Notes under the pieces: generated by a model | The model's input: the letters and a program-made list of their open reading frames with translations, nothing else | Databases searched by the model: none | Told to the model about the DNA's origin: nothing | NCBI RefSeq assembly: GCF_036417845.1 | Contig: NC_089981.1 | Location: forward strand, 38,384,668-38,448,667 | Source: Apteryx mantelli | Taxonomy: Eukaryota > Chordata > Aves > Apterygiformes > Apterygidae | Reading direction: 5' to 3' | Length of the DNA: 64,000 nucleotides | Translations under genes and position numbers: made by a program | Part shown: positions 1 to 14,800 of the stretch, piece after piece | How positions within the stretch are numbered: position 1 is the first letter of the stretch | Layout: every line of letters begins with the position of its first letter

Positions 1-3000
1 CTCTGTACTCCTTGGACTTATCACAGATAAGTACAGATAGTATCTTTGAGAGCAAATAGGAACCTGTTTATTATAGCTCCTTTGTTTCTACCACTACCTT
101 GAGCTACTACCAGTATTAAAAGTTGCATATGGCATAACAGACTAGTTAATTCTCTAAGTTTTTCAGTGATATATTCAACAGAGTTTTAGAAGTATTTCCA
201 AAGAAATTTCCAACCTTTATTCACCCTGTGTAGATAAATTCCCTTTGCCTTTTTTCTTGTTTTTTTTGCATTTAATTTCTAGCAGTCATCTTCAGTTTGC
301 CAATGAGAATTTCACAGCAATAGAGGGTTTTCTGTACACCTCACAGAATAAATAGAACAAAATGAATGTCTTTAATGTTTAGCATGTGACTTAGCAACAC
401 AAAACTGATTCTGAGAGAGGAGGTACTTCAATCAAGTAAAGACAACAAGACAAAACAAATTACCACATGGCCCAAGTTTCCTCTTAAAGAGGTAACACCT
501 CTCATTTTAAATTCTGAGTAATTATAAGCAACTCCGTATAAATAGTTTTAAAAACTAGCTAAATTAACTGAAAAAAAGCAAAAAATTTAATGATAAGAAA
601 AGGAAGAAAAGGAAGAAATTATTATATTTCTATATGGTTAACTAGAATATATGTATTCTATCAGTACAGACAATTATTCTGGTTAGTACAGTACTAACTG
701 TACTGGTTAGCAGAATTAGCAGAAATTCTGCATAGTTAAAGTGGTGGCTTTGTAACAAAACATGCAGAAACACAGTAAATAGTAATAATATGTACGGAAA
801 TGTTTAACTCTTTCAATTAAGGGGCTTATCAAGTAAATTGAAACAGTATATAACTGGAACAGGCTGGAAAAATTATAATGATACTTCACAGGTAGAAGAC
901 ACTTTCATCACAGGATCTCAACATGTGTTAAAAAAATGGGCTATACTTTTTGTTTCTGGTAAAAAAGACGTAGTGAAAAATTAATATGGAATTGTTTGTT
1001 TCCTGATTATTAGGTGGTCCTTCCCTGAAACTTTCCAAACCAAAGCCATTTCTCACATCTGGTTGGAACACAGATCTTTAAGACATTCATGTAATTCAAG
1101 TCAGATGTAAAAATCTGAGCTACACTTTATGAAATGCAAGAACAATATAGTTACAGGGTTAGAAAAGTCTGCAGTATGGCACCTCTTTTAATCAATAACA
1201 GCCTCAGTTTCAAGTTTATCTGTAAGTATAAGTCTATAATTAAGAATGATCTACTGCATTAATTATTTCAATACTCAGTGTAACAAGTTACCAGATTAGT
1301 GGCACTTTACTTCTATAGTATTATTACTGATTTATTATCCCTGTACTCTAGACAAAGTCCACAGCAGTATGGTCTGTATTAGACTATACTTCCAGTGAAA
1401 AATATTGAAGATCACTAATATCAATAAGTACTTCCTTATCTCCACCATTTGTAACTGCTTGTATTGACTTCCATTACATTCCAGCAGTTCTGCTTATTCC
1501 CAAATGGTAGTCATTAATTTCCATTAATTAAGTCACAACTATACATAATTTAAATTATTTCCAATAAATGTTCAATTTATGTCTGTTATCTGCATTTAAT
1601 TTCCATTGATTCTAAAAAGCTACTGAAAGCTTAATTGCCACCATAACAAAATCAGCTTACCATAATCATCATTGGGTCTCCATTAATACCAGTGGACAGC
1701 TACAGGCACTGATTTCTCTCTTATTATCAAGCAGTAGGGAGCAGTCCTACTCAGAGTTTGCAATGCAAATCAATGGCTAAAAACCCAAACAGCTGTAGTT
1801 GAAGTTGCCTAGAGAATGCTATTTACCTCCCCAAGAAATGTGTGCTCTTCGGGGATTCCATTTTGAATTGGCTAAAAAATATTCTAGAGGTTTCCTTAGA
1901 CTAAGGACGTGAAAAAAAAAAAGATTTATAACAGACTGCTGAGGGTAGCACAGTATTCTGTCTTGAAAATTATTCCACTTGAGCTAGAAAATGGCATCTG
2001 TTAGAGAAAAGTTCTGGACCTACAGAAAAGTCGGGGCAACTTGTGTAATCCTTTTTTTTTTCCTTATTGTAGTTTTTGTCCATAAAAATACTCTGGCTGA
2101 CCAAGAACTGGGGGAAAAAACCCCTTATCTATAGGTCTGTTTCAGATATTTTTGACACTGTAGTTTCACAGCAGCACTTTAAACTCATTGACATTAGATC
2201 ACCATTTTAATATATTATCAGTTAGGTATGTTACATACAAGTTGGCTATATTTAGACTCAGAAAATGCCAATTCATGAAAACAAAGCATCTGTGTAAAAG
2301 TGATGATCTTGACTAATGCTCCTTTTGAAGAGAAAAACAAGAGTCAGCTTGCTGAAAATTAAATGTTACTGTGTTTTTAGAAAGACATTCTCAATTTTGC
2401 ATTGCAAAATATTTTTCCTATTTTCCATAATATTTCAAGTTGAGATCTAAATGAACTATTTTGCTTTTATTCAAACAAATTACTTGATTGACCAACAATT
2501 ACTTTATTCATAATTATGCTTTATAGTAGCTTTCTGCGTTGTTTTATTGTTTTCATTAGAAGTGGAAATAAAACTCAACCATAAGACATTCCCCAAGAAT
2601 GAAAAATCTGGATCTCACTGGGCTTTAGTTGGAGTATTTTTCACTAGCTTCACTTTCTGAATATGTTCAACATCTTCTCCAAAGCAAAGTTTGTTAAAGC
2701 TGACCAGTCTTCAGTCACTAAAAGCAGAGCTTTATTGTCATTAAATTTGTCTCAGAAAGGAAGGATTGCCACCTTCTAGCTATGAGTACTGTTGAAAGGC
2801 CTGCACTTCCAGTCTAAAAGGACCTCCATGCTAATCCTGTGCAAGAGTTGCCAGACATACCACATTATAATATGGTCAAACCTGTTGTCCATTATGAAAT
2901 GGCAATAGGATATGGCTTTTCCCACAGAACAGCTTACTGTTCTTTCACAGTTCTACATATGCACAAATGCAAATATAAATACATTCACCGTCTACATTTG

Positions 3001-6000
3001 GGGCTAGAGAGGCATAAATTAACATTGGACCTAAGACTTCCAAAATTTGGAGATAGCCCTACTAACTATTTATGAATAGTAAGCTGTTATTTTGTCATAG
3101 TGAATGTTCAGCATTTTGCTGTAAGTTCTGAGCACAGGGAAACATATGACTGTTGCCACCATCCCACTTCAGCCCTACCTTTTCTACCCTGTTCACTCAG
3201 AGAGGCAGAGAATCTCATAGATTTGCCTGAAATTCTAGTTTCAGGGTATCCCTAGGGGTGAGAGAAATCCAGCTTGAAGATCCAGATTTGCTGGCTTGCA
3301 GCAGTTGTAACATGGTTAATACGGAGTCAGGATATGCTCCCACATAGCGTGCTCCACTATCCCAGTCCTTCTAGACAGTACCTCAAACAAGGACGTGAAC
3401 TGCCACAGCATTAGGTGCAGAGTGGCACCTGGGGGTGAGGGAAATTCCAAAAAAAATTGCAAGAAATGGGAATCCCTTCTTTCCAGTTTGTGAGAGAGAA
3501 TTCTTGGAGTGGAATAAATTAAAGAAAGAAGATAACATTACTGAATCAGTCAAATTTCTCTGTATCCCTTCTGGTGAAAAGGTGACTTTTTTTGGATCTT
3601 GCAGAGTCAATAAGTTTGGAGCCTAATAGTCTAAAAAAAGCACAGGTTTTAAGGGCTGAAGTTTTATCATGGAAAATCCCCTGCCACTAATATTTTGTGG
3701 AAAAAAAAGAGTGTAAGCTCAAACAGATGGTTGATCAAATGGCTAAAATCAAAGTTCTAAGGCCCCAGCATTTTACCCTGAAACTACATGGCAACTGGAA
3801 GACTGAAGTTTTGCCGTCACTGCTAGACAATTACTTTGCTATTCTGCTACAAAAAGAGAAAAGTGGAGAAAAGTGTCGTATTTACCCTGAGGAGAAAGAT
3901 CAAAACAATAGCTCTGCTGTTGGTTTCATATTGCCTATTTACATCTCAGAAAAGCTACAATGCCTTGTTTCCACTGTTCATTAGTCAGAAAGAAAGGGAA
4001 GGGACAAGCAAATGAATGAACAAATGAATGAAGGAATGAACCCTCATTTATTTTGCAGAAAGAAATATATTCTAAAAGGCAATCTGCATTGGCCAATCCA
4101 TCCTACACAAGATCTGGCTCTGCAGTGGCTTAGGGCACATCCTTGCAGTCTAATCTCAAGGTGACAAGGGTTGGGGTAATAGTAACAAACTTTGCATCCA
4201 AAAGAAAAGTGACACTTGTAAGAACCAAGCCCAGATGCTCTAGGCTATGGGCTACAGGTAAAGGGACAAGGCATCCAGGAACAGCTGAGACTCCCAGGCA
4301 AGCCTGTCATGCAAACCTGCATAACAAGGAGCTGATGCACACCCTATGGAGGGCTGATACTGTCAGGAGCTGATTGAAAGATCTGAACAAAGGAAACCAT
4401 TTGCAGTGCACAAAAAGAAGGAATTTTATTGGTCTTAGAAAACTTATCTCCTGAAACCTTATCTATTAACTGTTTACACAGATACAGACATCAGTGGTGA
4501 GAGATACTATCTGCACTTCCTTTTGATTGTTTCCCTTTCATACCAACATTACCTCGGCCTGCTCATGCCTGTGCCTCTCTAGCTAGCCCACACTCAGGGT
4601 GCAGGCTCAGCAAGGCTCCCGTAAAGCATCCTGCTCCAGCAGTTGATCAAAGACTGCAGTAGGGTGTTTCCTGGGACATCCGAGTTCACACTTGTTTTCT
4701 AAGCTCCCAGTTATCTCTTGTGCACATTTAGTAGAAGGTCTGATAGCTGACAGTGCTCCAAAGGACTGAGTCCGTAGAGAAGATGGTCTTTTCCTCCTTC
4801 TCTTACTCCTTAGAGAAGTGTTTCACCCTAGGATCTCTCAGAAAGAAAAGAATAGAGGCACTATTTAACAATGACATTTATCCCAAGTACAGATTGAAAA
4901 TGTGCCATGAATACTTCATGCAGATCCTGTGTAATAATCAGAGAACAGATAAAGCAAGAAAACTTAATTTCCTTCTAGTTCTTCTAGACCTTCTTGATCT
5001 TCTCTATTTCTGTGGAAGAGAGGTGTCAGTCTCACCCCATGCCCGTGTTTCAACCTAAGCTTGTGAATGGAAACCTCTGTTCATATGCTTGAATCCCAGG
5101 CAGTTTCTCTTGTAAGGAGTAAGATTCCCAGAGTCCCACATGCTTCACATGTAACAGATGAGAATCTCAGTCTCCTGTTTTCATGGCATCAACCAGTACA
5201 GGTGAGGTTGACCTTATCCACAGTCAGAAGCATGGGGAAGAGTGTATCAAAGATCCACTTTTTGCTAGTGCCCAAGGTAGTAGAAAAATGCATGCTATTC
5301 AGTACGCTGCTCACCAAACGTGGTAGCAGCAGGGAGAGCTGTTGATGTGAAGAGCTGGAACTGTATTCACATTCATATATATTTTTCCTAAAACAAAAGT
5401 AAAGTTCTACCAGGCTGGAAGTAGGTCATCTAAGCAATTAACTGGTCATCTTCAAAGACAGCTGCACAGATTTTTTTTCCATCCTCGGAGTATTGCTAGT
5501 GAATGGTCTCATGCAGATGTCCAAAGTGAGAACAAACTATTAGTGATGTGCATAGCTATGGCTGGCTCCAAGTTTCTGGTGGTGTATCATGCATAGCATT
5601 TCCTACTGATACTTGCATATCTTGTACCCATTCTCGCAAATAATTTAACTTTGAAATCACATACTATGACAAATGTTTTCTTACACAGCAACAGATAAGG
5701 ACATAATTGTTGTTCCTCTTGCTTCCTATTTAAGAGTTTTCTCAGCTCTCCTGGCTATTTAGATTGCCCCTATAAAAATAATTTTGCTGTGCAACCCCTG
5801 AGACTTTAACCTCGGCAATTTGACCTTCAGTTATAAAACCTGCAGGTTTTCCAGGCTCTGCAACCTGGAAGCAAAGAATGAGGATTAGTTAAGGATTGTG
5901 ACGGCTCATGAACAGTTGTCAGTTCTTCCAGTTCCACAGCTCATTCTGTTTTCCTTTCACACTCAAATTACCCTGGAAGCCCTGTCTGGTGGGGTAGGTG

Positions 6001-9000
6001 CCCTCAGGAGATAAGCAGCAGTATGAAAAGTTTGGGAATTAATCCCATTGTACAATAAACTTGACATATAATCTACTTCTTAGATTTCTAACACACCCAA
6101 TAGAGTTAAAATAACTGTTACACACCCACTGTGGACCATATATCCTTCACAAGACTTTTCAGTGGTATTCCAGACAGTCCCATTTTACAATATCTAAAGA
6201 TTCTCCGTATGTATTTTTCCATTTCTTTTTCAGTTTGCACATGCAAACATGCACTCAATCCTGGACAATAAACTCAGATGCTAATGGCTTGGAGGATACC
6301 TTTTCCAGCTGGATTCCTCAGGCAAGGGAGCTCCTGGTGTACAGTTCTTGCAGGGATTTGGTCATAAACTTGGTATCTAGCCACTTAGCTTTATCAAGCC
6401 TCAGGTGCTTTTGAGCATGTACAGGACTTTAAAAACTTGGATACTTTAAAGCTGGGGGGAAAAAAAGTGAAGATCATATGATGTTTAGGTACCTTTGGGC
6501 CTAGGCAAAGATGAGCAAAGTCTCCAGGGTTTAGTTTCAGTATAAAGACATAGTACTTGAATTTAACTTCTGTACCAGTTTAGATTCCTAAATCTATTTT
6601 TCACCCTAGCCCTTAGTAACTAAGGCATCTGAATCAGTGGCAGAGATTAAAATAACCATCTTTGATAATTCCCTAAATTCCTAAATTAAAAGCACTCCTA
6701 TGAGATACATAAATGGTTTTCCTGTTTCACATATAGACCAGAAAATCAGGACCAAAGTCCAAGAAAAAATGACATATCAAAACATCAGCTGAAACAGAAG
6801 GTTCCAGCTGTTTCAAATGCCACTAAACCACAATGATTATTGCTAACATAAATAAAGCAAAATCTTAATCCAGCTTTATCAAGGAGTTACAACCATATTT
6901 CTCAGTTCCTCTAGTAGTTGTATGAGAGAGTGCATTTTCATAAGCAGGGAGAAAGACAGTATATTAGCTACTGCTTTCTCTTGCACTGTAAAAAAACCTA
7001 GACACCAACAAGTCCATCTAACAACCACCTACCTGAGCTTGGTCACTTCATATTTGCCATACAAAATAGAAAAAGAGCTGTCAAACCAAAGTCCAAATTA
7101 TGTCCTTGCTAAGTGGCTTGACTTGTATTTTTTCCCCCCCCACTGGACAATGTCACTTCCTTGTGACCACCACAAATGATAACAGTTGCATAAGCTTTAT
7201 GGTTGCTAAACCAAAGGAATGGCTGGAATTTTTTGAAAATCTTTACAGCTTCAGTAGTTAGATCAGACTGACATTTTGTATTTTAAAAGCTATCTTTAAA
7301 AGACAAAATAGGTGACAAAGCATTCCAGAATCTGGCAAGACAAAGAAAAAAAATCAAAGCCTGGAAATGCCAACCTATTGCAGTTTTGATGCACTTTATG
7401 ATTGTGGTGAAGGGTTGGTTTTTTTCATTTGCAGACTCCCAGCTCCCTTCATTCAGTAACAGAAGTGCCAATAGTCTTTCTAAATTAAACCTAGCATCTT
7501 GTCTCTATTTAAGGTGGCTCTTTCTCTGCCCCACCACAAAATGCCGTACCACATCTCCATGCACAATGCCAGTTTTCTCATACCATCTGTGTGAACTTCC
7601 CACCACTTTCCCAAAAGTGTCTTTTTTCTATTGCTGAGATCCTCCACTAAAGAAAACTGAACACCCAAAGTTCCCCTTTCTTTTTTTCTCTCGTTGCCCC
7701 ACTATTCTGTTACTCTCTAACATGTTCACGGAGAACCCTAATTCTAGCCCCTTACAATACACACATATAGGTAGCCCACAAATGGGGGGAAGCATTGAAT
7801 TTGAAACTCATTTAAATGTCACTAATTTCTTAGCTTTGCAAAGGACACACTACTTATTGCTAAAGGAAGATATCTGTAAAGGCACCAAAGAGAATGCCTG
7901 CATCAACCATCAGGGCATGGTGCAGGGGAACCTGAGCTTTCTGGAAATGCGTTTGCTGTTTCTGGAGTAGCAGAGCCAGGAGAGCAGGACTGTTCAGTCC
8001 AGCAGCACACTGCTTGGGTAAAGACGTTCTGCTTTTGGGATCCAGTGTAGTGTCTCTTCATGGCAGTTAATAAATACCATTTTGGATCCCAGTGATTTTC
8101 ACCAGGACTTGTGCTTCTGCATCTCTCTTGAGATTTTTAATCTCTCGCCGCTAGTTGTTTATCCTGGCATTTCTTTTTGGTGTTTGTATTGCTCCAGTGG
8201 CTACCAGGAACTCTGTGGAACTGACATGGGGATAAGTTAACAGGGTGCAAAGATTTGAAAATCAAAGATGACTTTTTGCTGGACCTGCAGAGGGACTTGG
8301 GATTACATGTTTCTATTTCAGAAAAGCCAAACTTGGACTGTTTATTTAAAAAGGCCAAATAGATTAATGGCACAAGGTAAGAGACATCTACTGGATTCTT
8401 TTCAGAATGAGAGGACGTGCCACAGATAGTTCCAGATCTGAAAATCAAGTTCCTAGGTACTCAGGTAGTGATAGCACAGGTACTCAGGTGCCAGAGTGAT
8501 TAGCAAACCAGGAGCAAAGTGAAGTAAAGCAAAGAGAAGAGGAGAGGTTCCAGTAGCTCTGTCACTGCTTGTCCAGTATAAAATTGTTATTTTGGATTCC
8601 CGTGCTAATGTAAGCTATATGGTAGATTCACTGTTAAGGTGTTCAGTCCTTTGGCATGAAAGAAGACAGTATGAACAGTTGGTACAGTCTCTATTTCCCC
8701 TCAGTAAAATGCAATCTCTTTTGGCGTTATTAAATAAGTATCTTTCACTGTTTTCCTATTGCAACCAGCCTACATGTTTATGTTTGAATAGTAAAGTAGC
8801 TTGTAGAGAAAAATATCTCCTATAATCGTTCTGCCAAACATATTGTTCTTTAATATGGACACAACAATAAAGTTGTATTCATAAACTCACTGTTACCAAT
8901 ATAAATAATTATTAAACCATAATAAAAATAAATGCATACAATAACCAGAAGTATAAACCCACCACTGCTAAATAGCAGTTCATAACTGTGGCTCTGAATT

Positions 9001-9400
9001 ATTACTGCCTCACCAACACAGCCACAATTCCCGACTTCATAAAATCCTCTGCTCTACAAATTAAATGAACTGGATAATTAAGAAAGCCTACATTTTGTCC
9101 ACAAAGTAAAACCACCATTGCTATAGCACGAAAATGAACCCACATTTTTGAAAATGGTAACATTTCATTCCCTGGCATGCATGATCCATACCTACTCGCT
9201 CTCTATCCATTCAAAGTTGTGTGCATAGAGAATTTAGAAACTGGGCAGCTGCTTTGCTCTTCATAATAGCCTCAGATGCTCTGCCAGCAACTTCAGTTCT
9301 AGATTAGAAAATCTTCAAGGCAGGGGCTTTAGCAATGAAGTATCATACAGATAGATAAAAAGCCAATAAGAAATAGAAAATTAGAAGTTAACAGTAGAAA
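1..9400. other. AT-rich intergenic DNA, no gene supported
   Basis: No open frame here exceeds about 103 codons. None of the translations resembles a protein I recognise, and none shows paired splice sites with biased codon use. The sequence is AT-rich and largely unique. A short imperfect AATG repeat lies near 4010-4040, and there is a possible MIR-like scrap near 7965-8025. It is part of the distal upstream flank of CCND1. Confidence 0.7.
4010..4040. repeat. Imperfect AATG tetranucleotide repeat
   Basis: A short run of AATG/GAAT units interrupted by CAA and AGG. It is an ordinary decayed microsatellite. Confidence 0.7.
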
Positions 9401-9420
9401 TTTTGGTGAAAAAAGCATAG

Positions 9421-9660
9421 CATGGGCCATGTGTGTGTGCAGGCCATGGTAGGTACCTGGCAGGGGTTGTTACAGAGAGGGTTACAGAGAGGGCTAAGAC
9501 TGCAGCAGCTGTTCACAACAGCTGTTTTACTGCAGCATCTCCTGCTGCCACAGGGAGAGGAGTGGGCCTTGACGGAGCGGCAGCTACTCTTATCCCTGGA
9601 GGTCTCGCAGAGGGGGAGATGATAACCAGAATAACAGGACTGACCCCACAAAGGTCAGTC
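9421..9660. other. Locally GC-richer block with paired E-boxes
   Basis: This stretch is richer in G and C than its surroundings. It has a perfect 12-bp tandem duplication (GTTACAGAGAGG at 9469-9480 and 9481-9492). It also has a perfect inverted repeat, CAGCTGTT-CAC-AACAGCTG, at 9506-9524, containing two CAGCTG E-boxes 13 bp apart. Short open frames of 66-95 codons overlap on both strands but resemble nothing I know. It may be a regulatory element or a repeat remnant; function is unproven. Confidence 0.4.
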
Positions 9661-11700
9661 ATGCCCCACACTCTCTCTGCTAGCCTAGAGAAAGGAGGCA
9701 GAGAGCAGGAAGAATAAAATATGAGGTGTGTGATACAGTTCATAGCACATGATGCACCTGCTCCCCATTTTTGCAGGGGGCTACATGTGTGAGTGTTCAT
9801 ACATCTGTGAGGTTTAAGCAGAGCTCACACATCCCTTTGGCTGGGCAGACACAGCCCATGTGCGCACATAAAAAATTCTCACATCAGTAGAAAACAAAGG
9901 AAAGGGAGGAAGAGAGAGGACGTTCCTTTTTCCTTCCACCCTTCCAAGCCTTCCATCATCTTTTTGTTGTCAACCCCCCTTATTTTCCACCCAGACTGCC
10001 CCAGATTTTGCTTTGAAAACATGACCTACCAGTCAGTACTGGTCTAGGTGTCTGAGGGTTGCCGTTAGCCTCCCTTTACCCTGCACAGCATAGTGGTCAC
10101 TCCCACTGCTGCAGCTGAGGATAGATTGTTGCCTCTGTGTTTTCCTACCTTGTGCCAAGAGATATCCATTGTAACTCCTAAAAAAATGTTGGCTGATTAC
10201 CTTCACAATGCATTAGCTCTATAAATAAGGCAAAATTACACCTGTATAGAAGATGTAGGAGAATTACACGTGTATGTTTTATTCTGGACAGTATCTCCAG
10301 AGCAGTTGCTGATACTTTGCCAGTTGCATTTCACTTGTAACATTTCAGCATTTGCCAACAGGATTTTTTTGCACTCTATGCAGATGGCCGGGAGTTATTA
10401 TCACTCCACCCACATGCCTGAGTCCAGTAATAGTCCTGCTCCTCGCAAAATTCAGTCTCTTCTCATCTCTTGGCCCATGTTCATCTTTGTATTATTTTTA
10501 ATTAACGTACGGTTAGCTGAAGGTCCCTCCATAAATCAATGATTTCCTTTCAATTCTTGTTAAAGATTTTCATTTTCATAAATTTGCAGCATGTTGTCCA
10601 AAATCAGCTAACAGCACGCTTTCCTCTCACTATCAATTCAGTAAGGAATGGACTCAATGAAGCAAAGCAGAACATAAACCCTGCACTGAGAACCTTCAGG
10701 TGTAAAGGGCTTTCTGTCTGCTCCAGACATTCATTTGCTAGACACATTGCAAAGGAAAACATTGTCTTTTGCCACCTTGAAAGCTACAGGCCAGATCCTC
10801 TATTGTTGTAAAGTGTCATAACTCTGTTTTGGAATGCAAGCAAGAAGTCCTAATTTATACCAGCTAAGTATTTGACACTATACTCTTCCTACTCTCTATC
10901 TAAGGTAATAGTTGTCTGTGAAGCTTCCCTTCAAACAGGAATTTTGGAGTTTTCTGTGACTGTATGTATTTCTAAATGCAAGTTTCCCATCCTTTTTTTT
11001 GACAAGCAGTATACTGACATCTGTACTCATCTTTTCAGGGGAAAATTGCATTGAGGATTTCTGTCTGTGCTTCTGTGTGCCACAATGCTCGGCGTATCTT
11101 AACATTGTTATTAAATAAGTTCTAATCTAAATGTGATTCAATTTGCAACAGTCATTAGCAAACTGAAAACAATCTTTAGAACTCCCTAGACTTTCCAGTC
11201 ATGTTTGTTTTAAAAAGAGAAAACAAACAAATTACAAGAAATAGAGTGATGAGTATACCTAATCTATCAAAGTGACCATGTGCACAGCAAGATCTGTGAA
11301 CTGCACGCACTAGAAATAGGCCCAATTAAAGACAGGATCCAACCTTTATGGCTTAAGCTTGTGCTCACTGTGCACGTGTATTATATTAATTCTTTTCTTT
11401 CTCCTTTTGTCCAGTTACCCTTCTGTGCATTTTGGTCTAAATTTTCAGAAAATTGCACGCACAGTTCCTACGATTATGCATGTAATCAATTAGTTATTTA
11501 GGTATACAACTACTGTGACCAGGCAGGTATGCAAATCTCCAAGCAGCTTTTGCCATTTTTCAGTAATTTAGACCATTGTCATTTGTGTGTCCACTTTTGT
11601 TCAAAACGGTAAGTTCATGGAAATTTAACTCATTTGAAACATATGCGTAGATCCATATGAACTGCCCAAAAGCATCACAAAGAGAAAGGATAACCTTGTT
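9661..11700. other. Intergenic DNA with one decayed repeat
   Basis: Apart from the repeat remnant at 10789-10875 listed separately, I see nothing to annotate. Open frames of 60-94 codons are consistent with chance in this composition. Confidence 0.6.
10789..10875. repeat. Decayed palindromic sauropsid repeat (TTTATACCAGCT family)
   Basis: Starts with GGCCAGATCCTCT and ends with TAATTTATACCAGCT, with an internal CATAACTCTGTTTTGGAAT. This is the diverged form of a short interspersed element common in turtle, crocodilian and bird genomes, in which a GTAAATCAGC-type arm is mirrored by a GATTTACACCAGC-type arm. The family assignment is from memory of the consensus and no formal name is claimed. 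Confidence 0.5.
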
Positions 11701-11704
11701 GTTA

Positions 11705-11870
11705 AGGCAGGAGAGCGCGAAATCTGGTTTCCATTCTGACTTCTGCCACACATTTCCTGTGTAACCCTGGGCAAGTCATGAACTGTAACCTATCTAAGTG
11801 TAGCTGACCTACATGTAAAGCAGACAGAGCAATTCTAACTTTGCAAGGTTATTGAGAGGTTTTTTTGTTA
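11705..11870 (+). repeat. MIR-like tRNA-derived SINE remnant
   Basis: Contains the hallmark order of a MIR/CORE-SINE in forward orientation: a CTGACTTCTGCCAC block, then TGTGTAACCCTGGGCAAGTCA, then a degraded pyrimidine-rich segment, then GCAAGGTTATTGAGAG, corresponding to the conserved 'AGGGTTGTTGTGAGG' core. The copy is heavily diverged and therefore ancient. Confidence 0.7.
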
Positions 11871-14800
11871 GCACACATGAAAAACATTGAAACAAGCAAG
11901 TAGAAGTGCTACAGAAGCATAAGCTATCATTAATGATATTATATGTAGTCACAGTAACAAACATGATACATGATTCATACTCAGTCGTAAAACAGTAAGT
12001 AAAGGGGCAGACATGGCTATTGAGAACTGAGTGAGCAAATGGCAAACAAATGCAAGTAAGGAGATGAATGAGGGCTTAAGAGTAATGGTGAGTATGAGCA
12101 GGCATGTGAGTAATTAACCTTTATACTGCAATTTTTACTGTCCTGTTTGGTCTTATCCTTTCACGTAAGGCTACAATGTCAGAAGACATTTGAGAAGAGC
12201 TGAGCTAGCTAACACAGCACTGACCACCTCACGGTCTGTTTGATCACCATCGGTTATTCTTCACTAATCGGGATGATTCTGACAGTGATATTCATGCCAT
12301 GTATTGGCCAAGAGATGGTGGAAAGCATTATGGCAGTGAACCGATTAATATAACTGTGTTCAGTTACAGGAATACATGCCCTTTGTTTCCTTATTCATCA
12401 GTACAGAACTGTAAAGTCATTTTTGTTGTTGTAGTTGCTTTTGTCTTTTTAGATAAATGCAGTTAGGCTTACACATTGCTTCACTAAATGCTTGGGGTAT
12501 GGCATTGTGAGAGCTATATAAGTCACAACATCTTCTTTTAAAAATTACCTCATTTTGTATCTGACCTATATATGGCACTCATGCTGACATCATTCAGAGT
12601 ATAGAATAAACTGATGGCAGTATCTGGCCCACATTTATGATCTAATACAGCAAAGTGCTCAGCATCCTCAGATCCAACTGGGATAAAATGTTACATCCCA
12701 TGTAGCAAATTTCCATTTTCATTAACAAGATCTTTCCTATTGGGAAAAAAAACAAAGTCTTTGAAAAAAAATCCTGAAAATTATATCTCTTTACCTCTGC
12801 AAAACACTTTGATGAGTATTTCATGTCTGATATTCTTTGGGAGGATTTGAAAATAAGGATTAAAAATGAGCACATTGGAATGAATGAAGAAAATTCTGCT
12901 ATATTAGGTTGAAAGGGTTTTGAGCTTCAGAAAAATGTTTGAAAATATGCCTTGATACATATCTCTAAAAGTGATGGTCGCCCTATGACCCTGTAGTGAA
13001 ACTGTAACTGAGAAAGCAAGTCTACTGATAGTATATTTTAATTTCATACAGAAGACTTTCTGTACTTCCAATGTAAAATGTTTATATGTCCGCAAATTGA
13101 AAAAGTTTGAAAAGCAGTGCTCTACAGAAAGTGCACAGCAGTTTTGGAAAGCATTTTATCTGTAAAACTTAGATGAGGATATCATCAGAAAGAGCTGATT
13201 ATCATTAGTATTCGGCTCACCAATTATTGTCATTACTTTCCAACAATTTGCTTTCTGCCCAAAACAATTTCATGAATGACCTGAGAGGACCCATCTAACC
13301 TAAACAGGCTTTTACATGAACTCTTCTCCATGGCTACTGTTTAGCATAGTTACTACTCTTAATTTATTATTTGGGGCAGTGCAAACCACAGCGCCTCTCC
13401 AACATGTCCGGGCTGGGCACTGAGGACTGCAGGGAAAACTGCCACCTCAGACTGCTATTTGCTAGAAATGCTCCTGTGGGTGCCTCCACCTCTGCCAGTG
13501 GAAGGGGGCAGTGGAGTCTCCTGGTTCATCACATCCACCTTCAACATGGCTGTACTCTTTCAAGTCATTACTTCACACAGGAAAAAAACACAGATTCCAC
13601 TTAACAGCATGCAAATATAACAAGAATATGAGGGACCATTGTGATGAGCCACTGTGACCTTCAGCGGCATGTTGGCCTTCAGAATTCCCTGGAATTAATT
13701 CCTATTTAAATTGGAGCATACCTTTTGGAAAAAGATATAATCTTGATTTAAAAATTTCCAGTGAGGAAAAATGAACTATAAACTTTGGGAAATTATTTCA
13801 ATGGCTAATTGCACTCAATTAAAAATCTATTAAGATCAGAAGGGAGCTTCACAGGGGTCCTTATCAGCTACAGAGAAAGAGCCCAGATTTGCTATTTTTT
13901 ATATATGAATTGTCATCTATGTTATGTGGTATTTCTTTTATCACCGACTTCAATACAAAAACACACTGACTATAAAAGTCTGGCCAGCAGAATGATCAGA
14001 AGAGTTACTATTTCTTTCCAGGTCTTGTGAAGTGTTTATTAAACCTATTAGACATAAAGTGAAAATTTGAGATAATTGTTATGTGCAGTTGGAGTAGTTT
14101 CACACTTTAGCTGGTCTTAATAACATCTAAACTACAGCTGATGGAAAAAAATAGGCCCTTCTATAACGTAATTTATTTGATCTTAGACATACACCTACCT
14201 TACATTTAGACAGAGGAATCATATTTATAGGATATATGGCAGTTAAGAAAATTTGGGCTATGGCCCTAGTTCTGAGCAAGCAAGAAAAGGCCAGATGAAA
14301 CAGTTCTATTTGATGGAAAATGAGCTGCAAGACAACAGGGTAGAGGGAGTGAATCTTCAGCTCAGATCCATGGTGCTATAATGGCAAGTTACCCCTGCAG
14401 GTGTCAGTCCCTGGAGTGCTGCAGAGAAATTCCCTAAGGCCGTGTCAACATTAGTAAGTACTGAGTCCAGAAAGGAGGTTTGTCCAGTGAAACAAATGGA
14501 ATTGAGATCCCAGCGTCCTTGCTTTCTGCACTTTAGGGGTTTTACTCTGGGTTGGCTGTAGTCTGATCACATGGACTGCATGTAAGGTCCACTCTTGGAG
14601 CTGGAATGGATCTTCTGATTTTGATTAATGTAAAAGGAGTGGAATCCATGTGCTCTGAGATTGCTCTATGATGTGAACCAAAGCATGGCAAGGGGAACAA
14701 CAGGGAAACTTGCTTCAGAAGCATTCTCTAGATCTGTACTGCAGCGTTCGTGAAGAGACATCCAAAGTGTCTTTTCTTCGTGGCAATAAAGTATGTGGAT

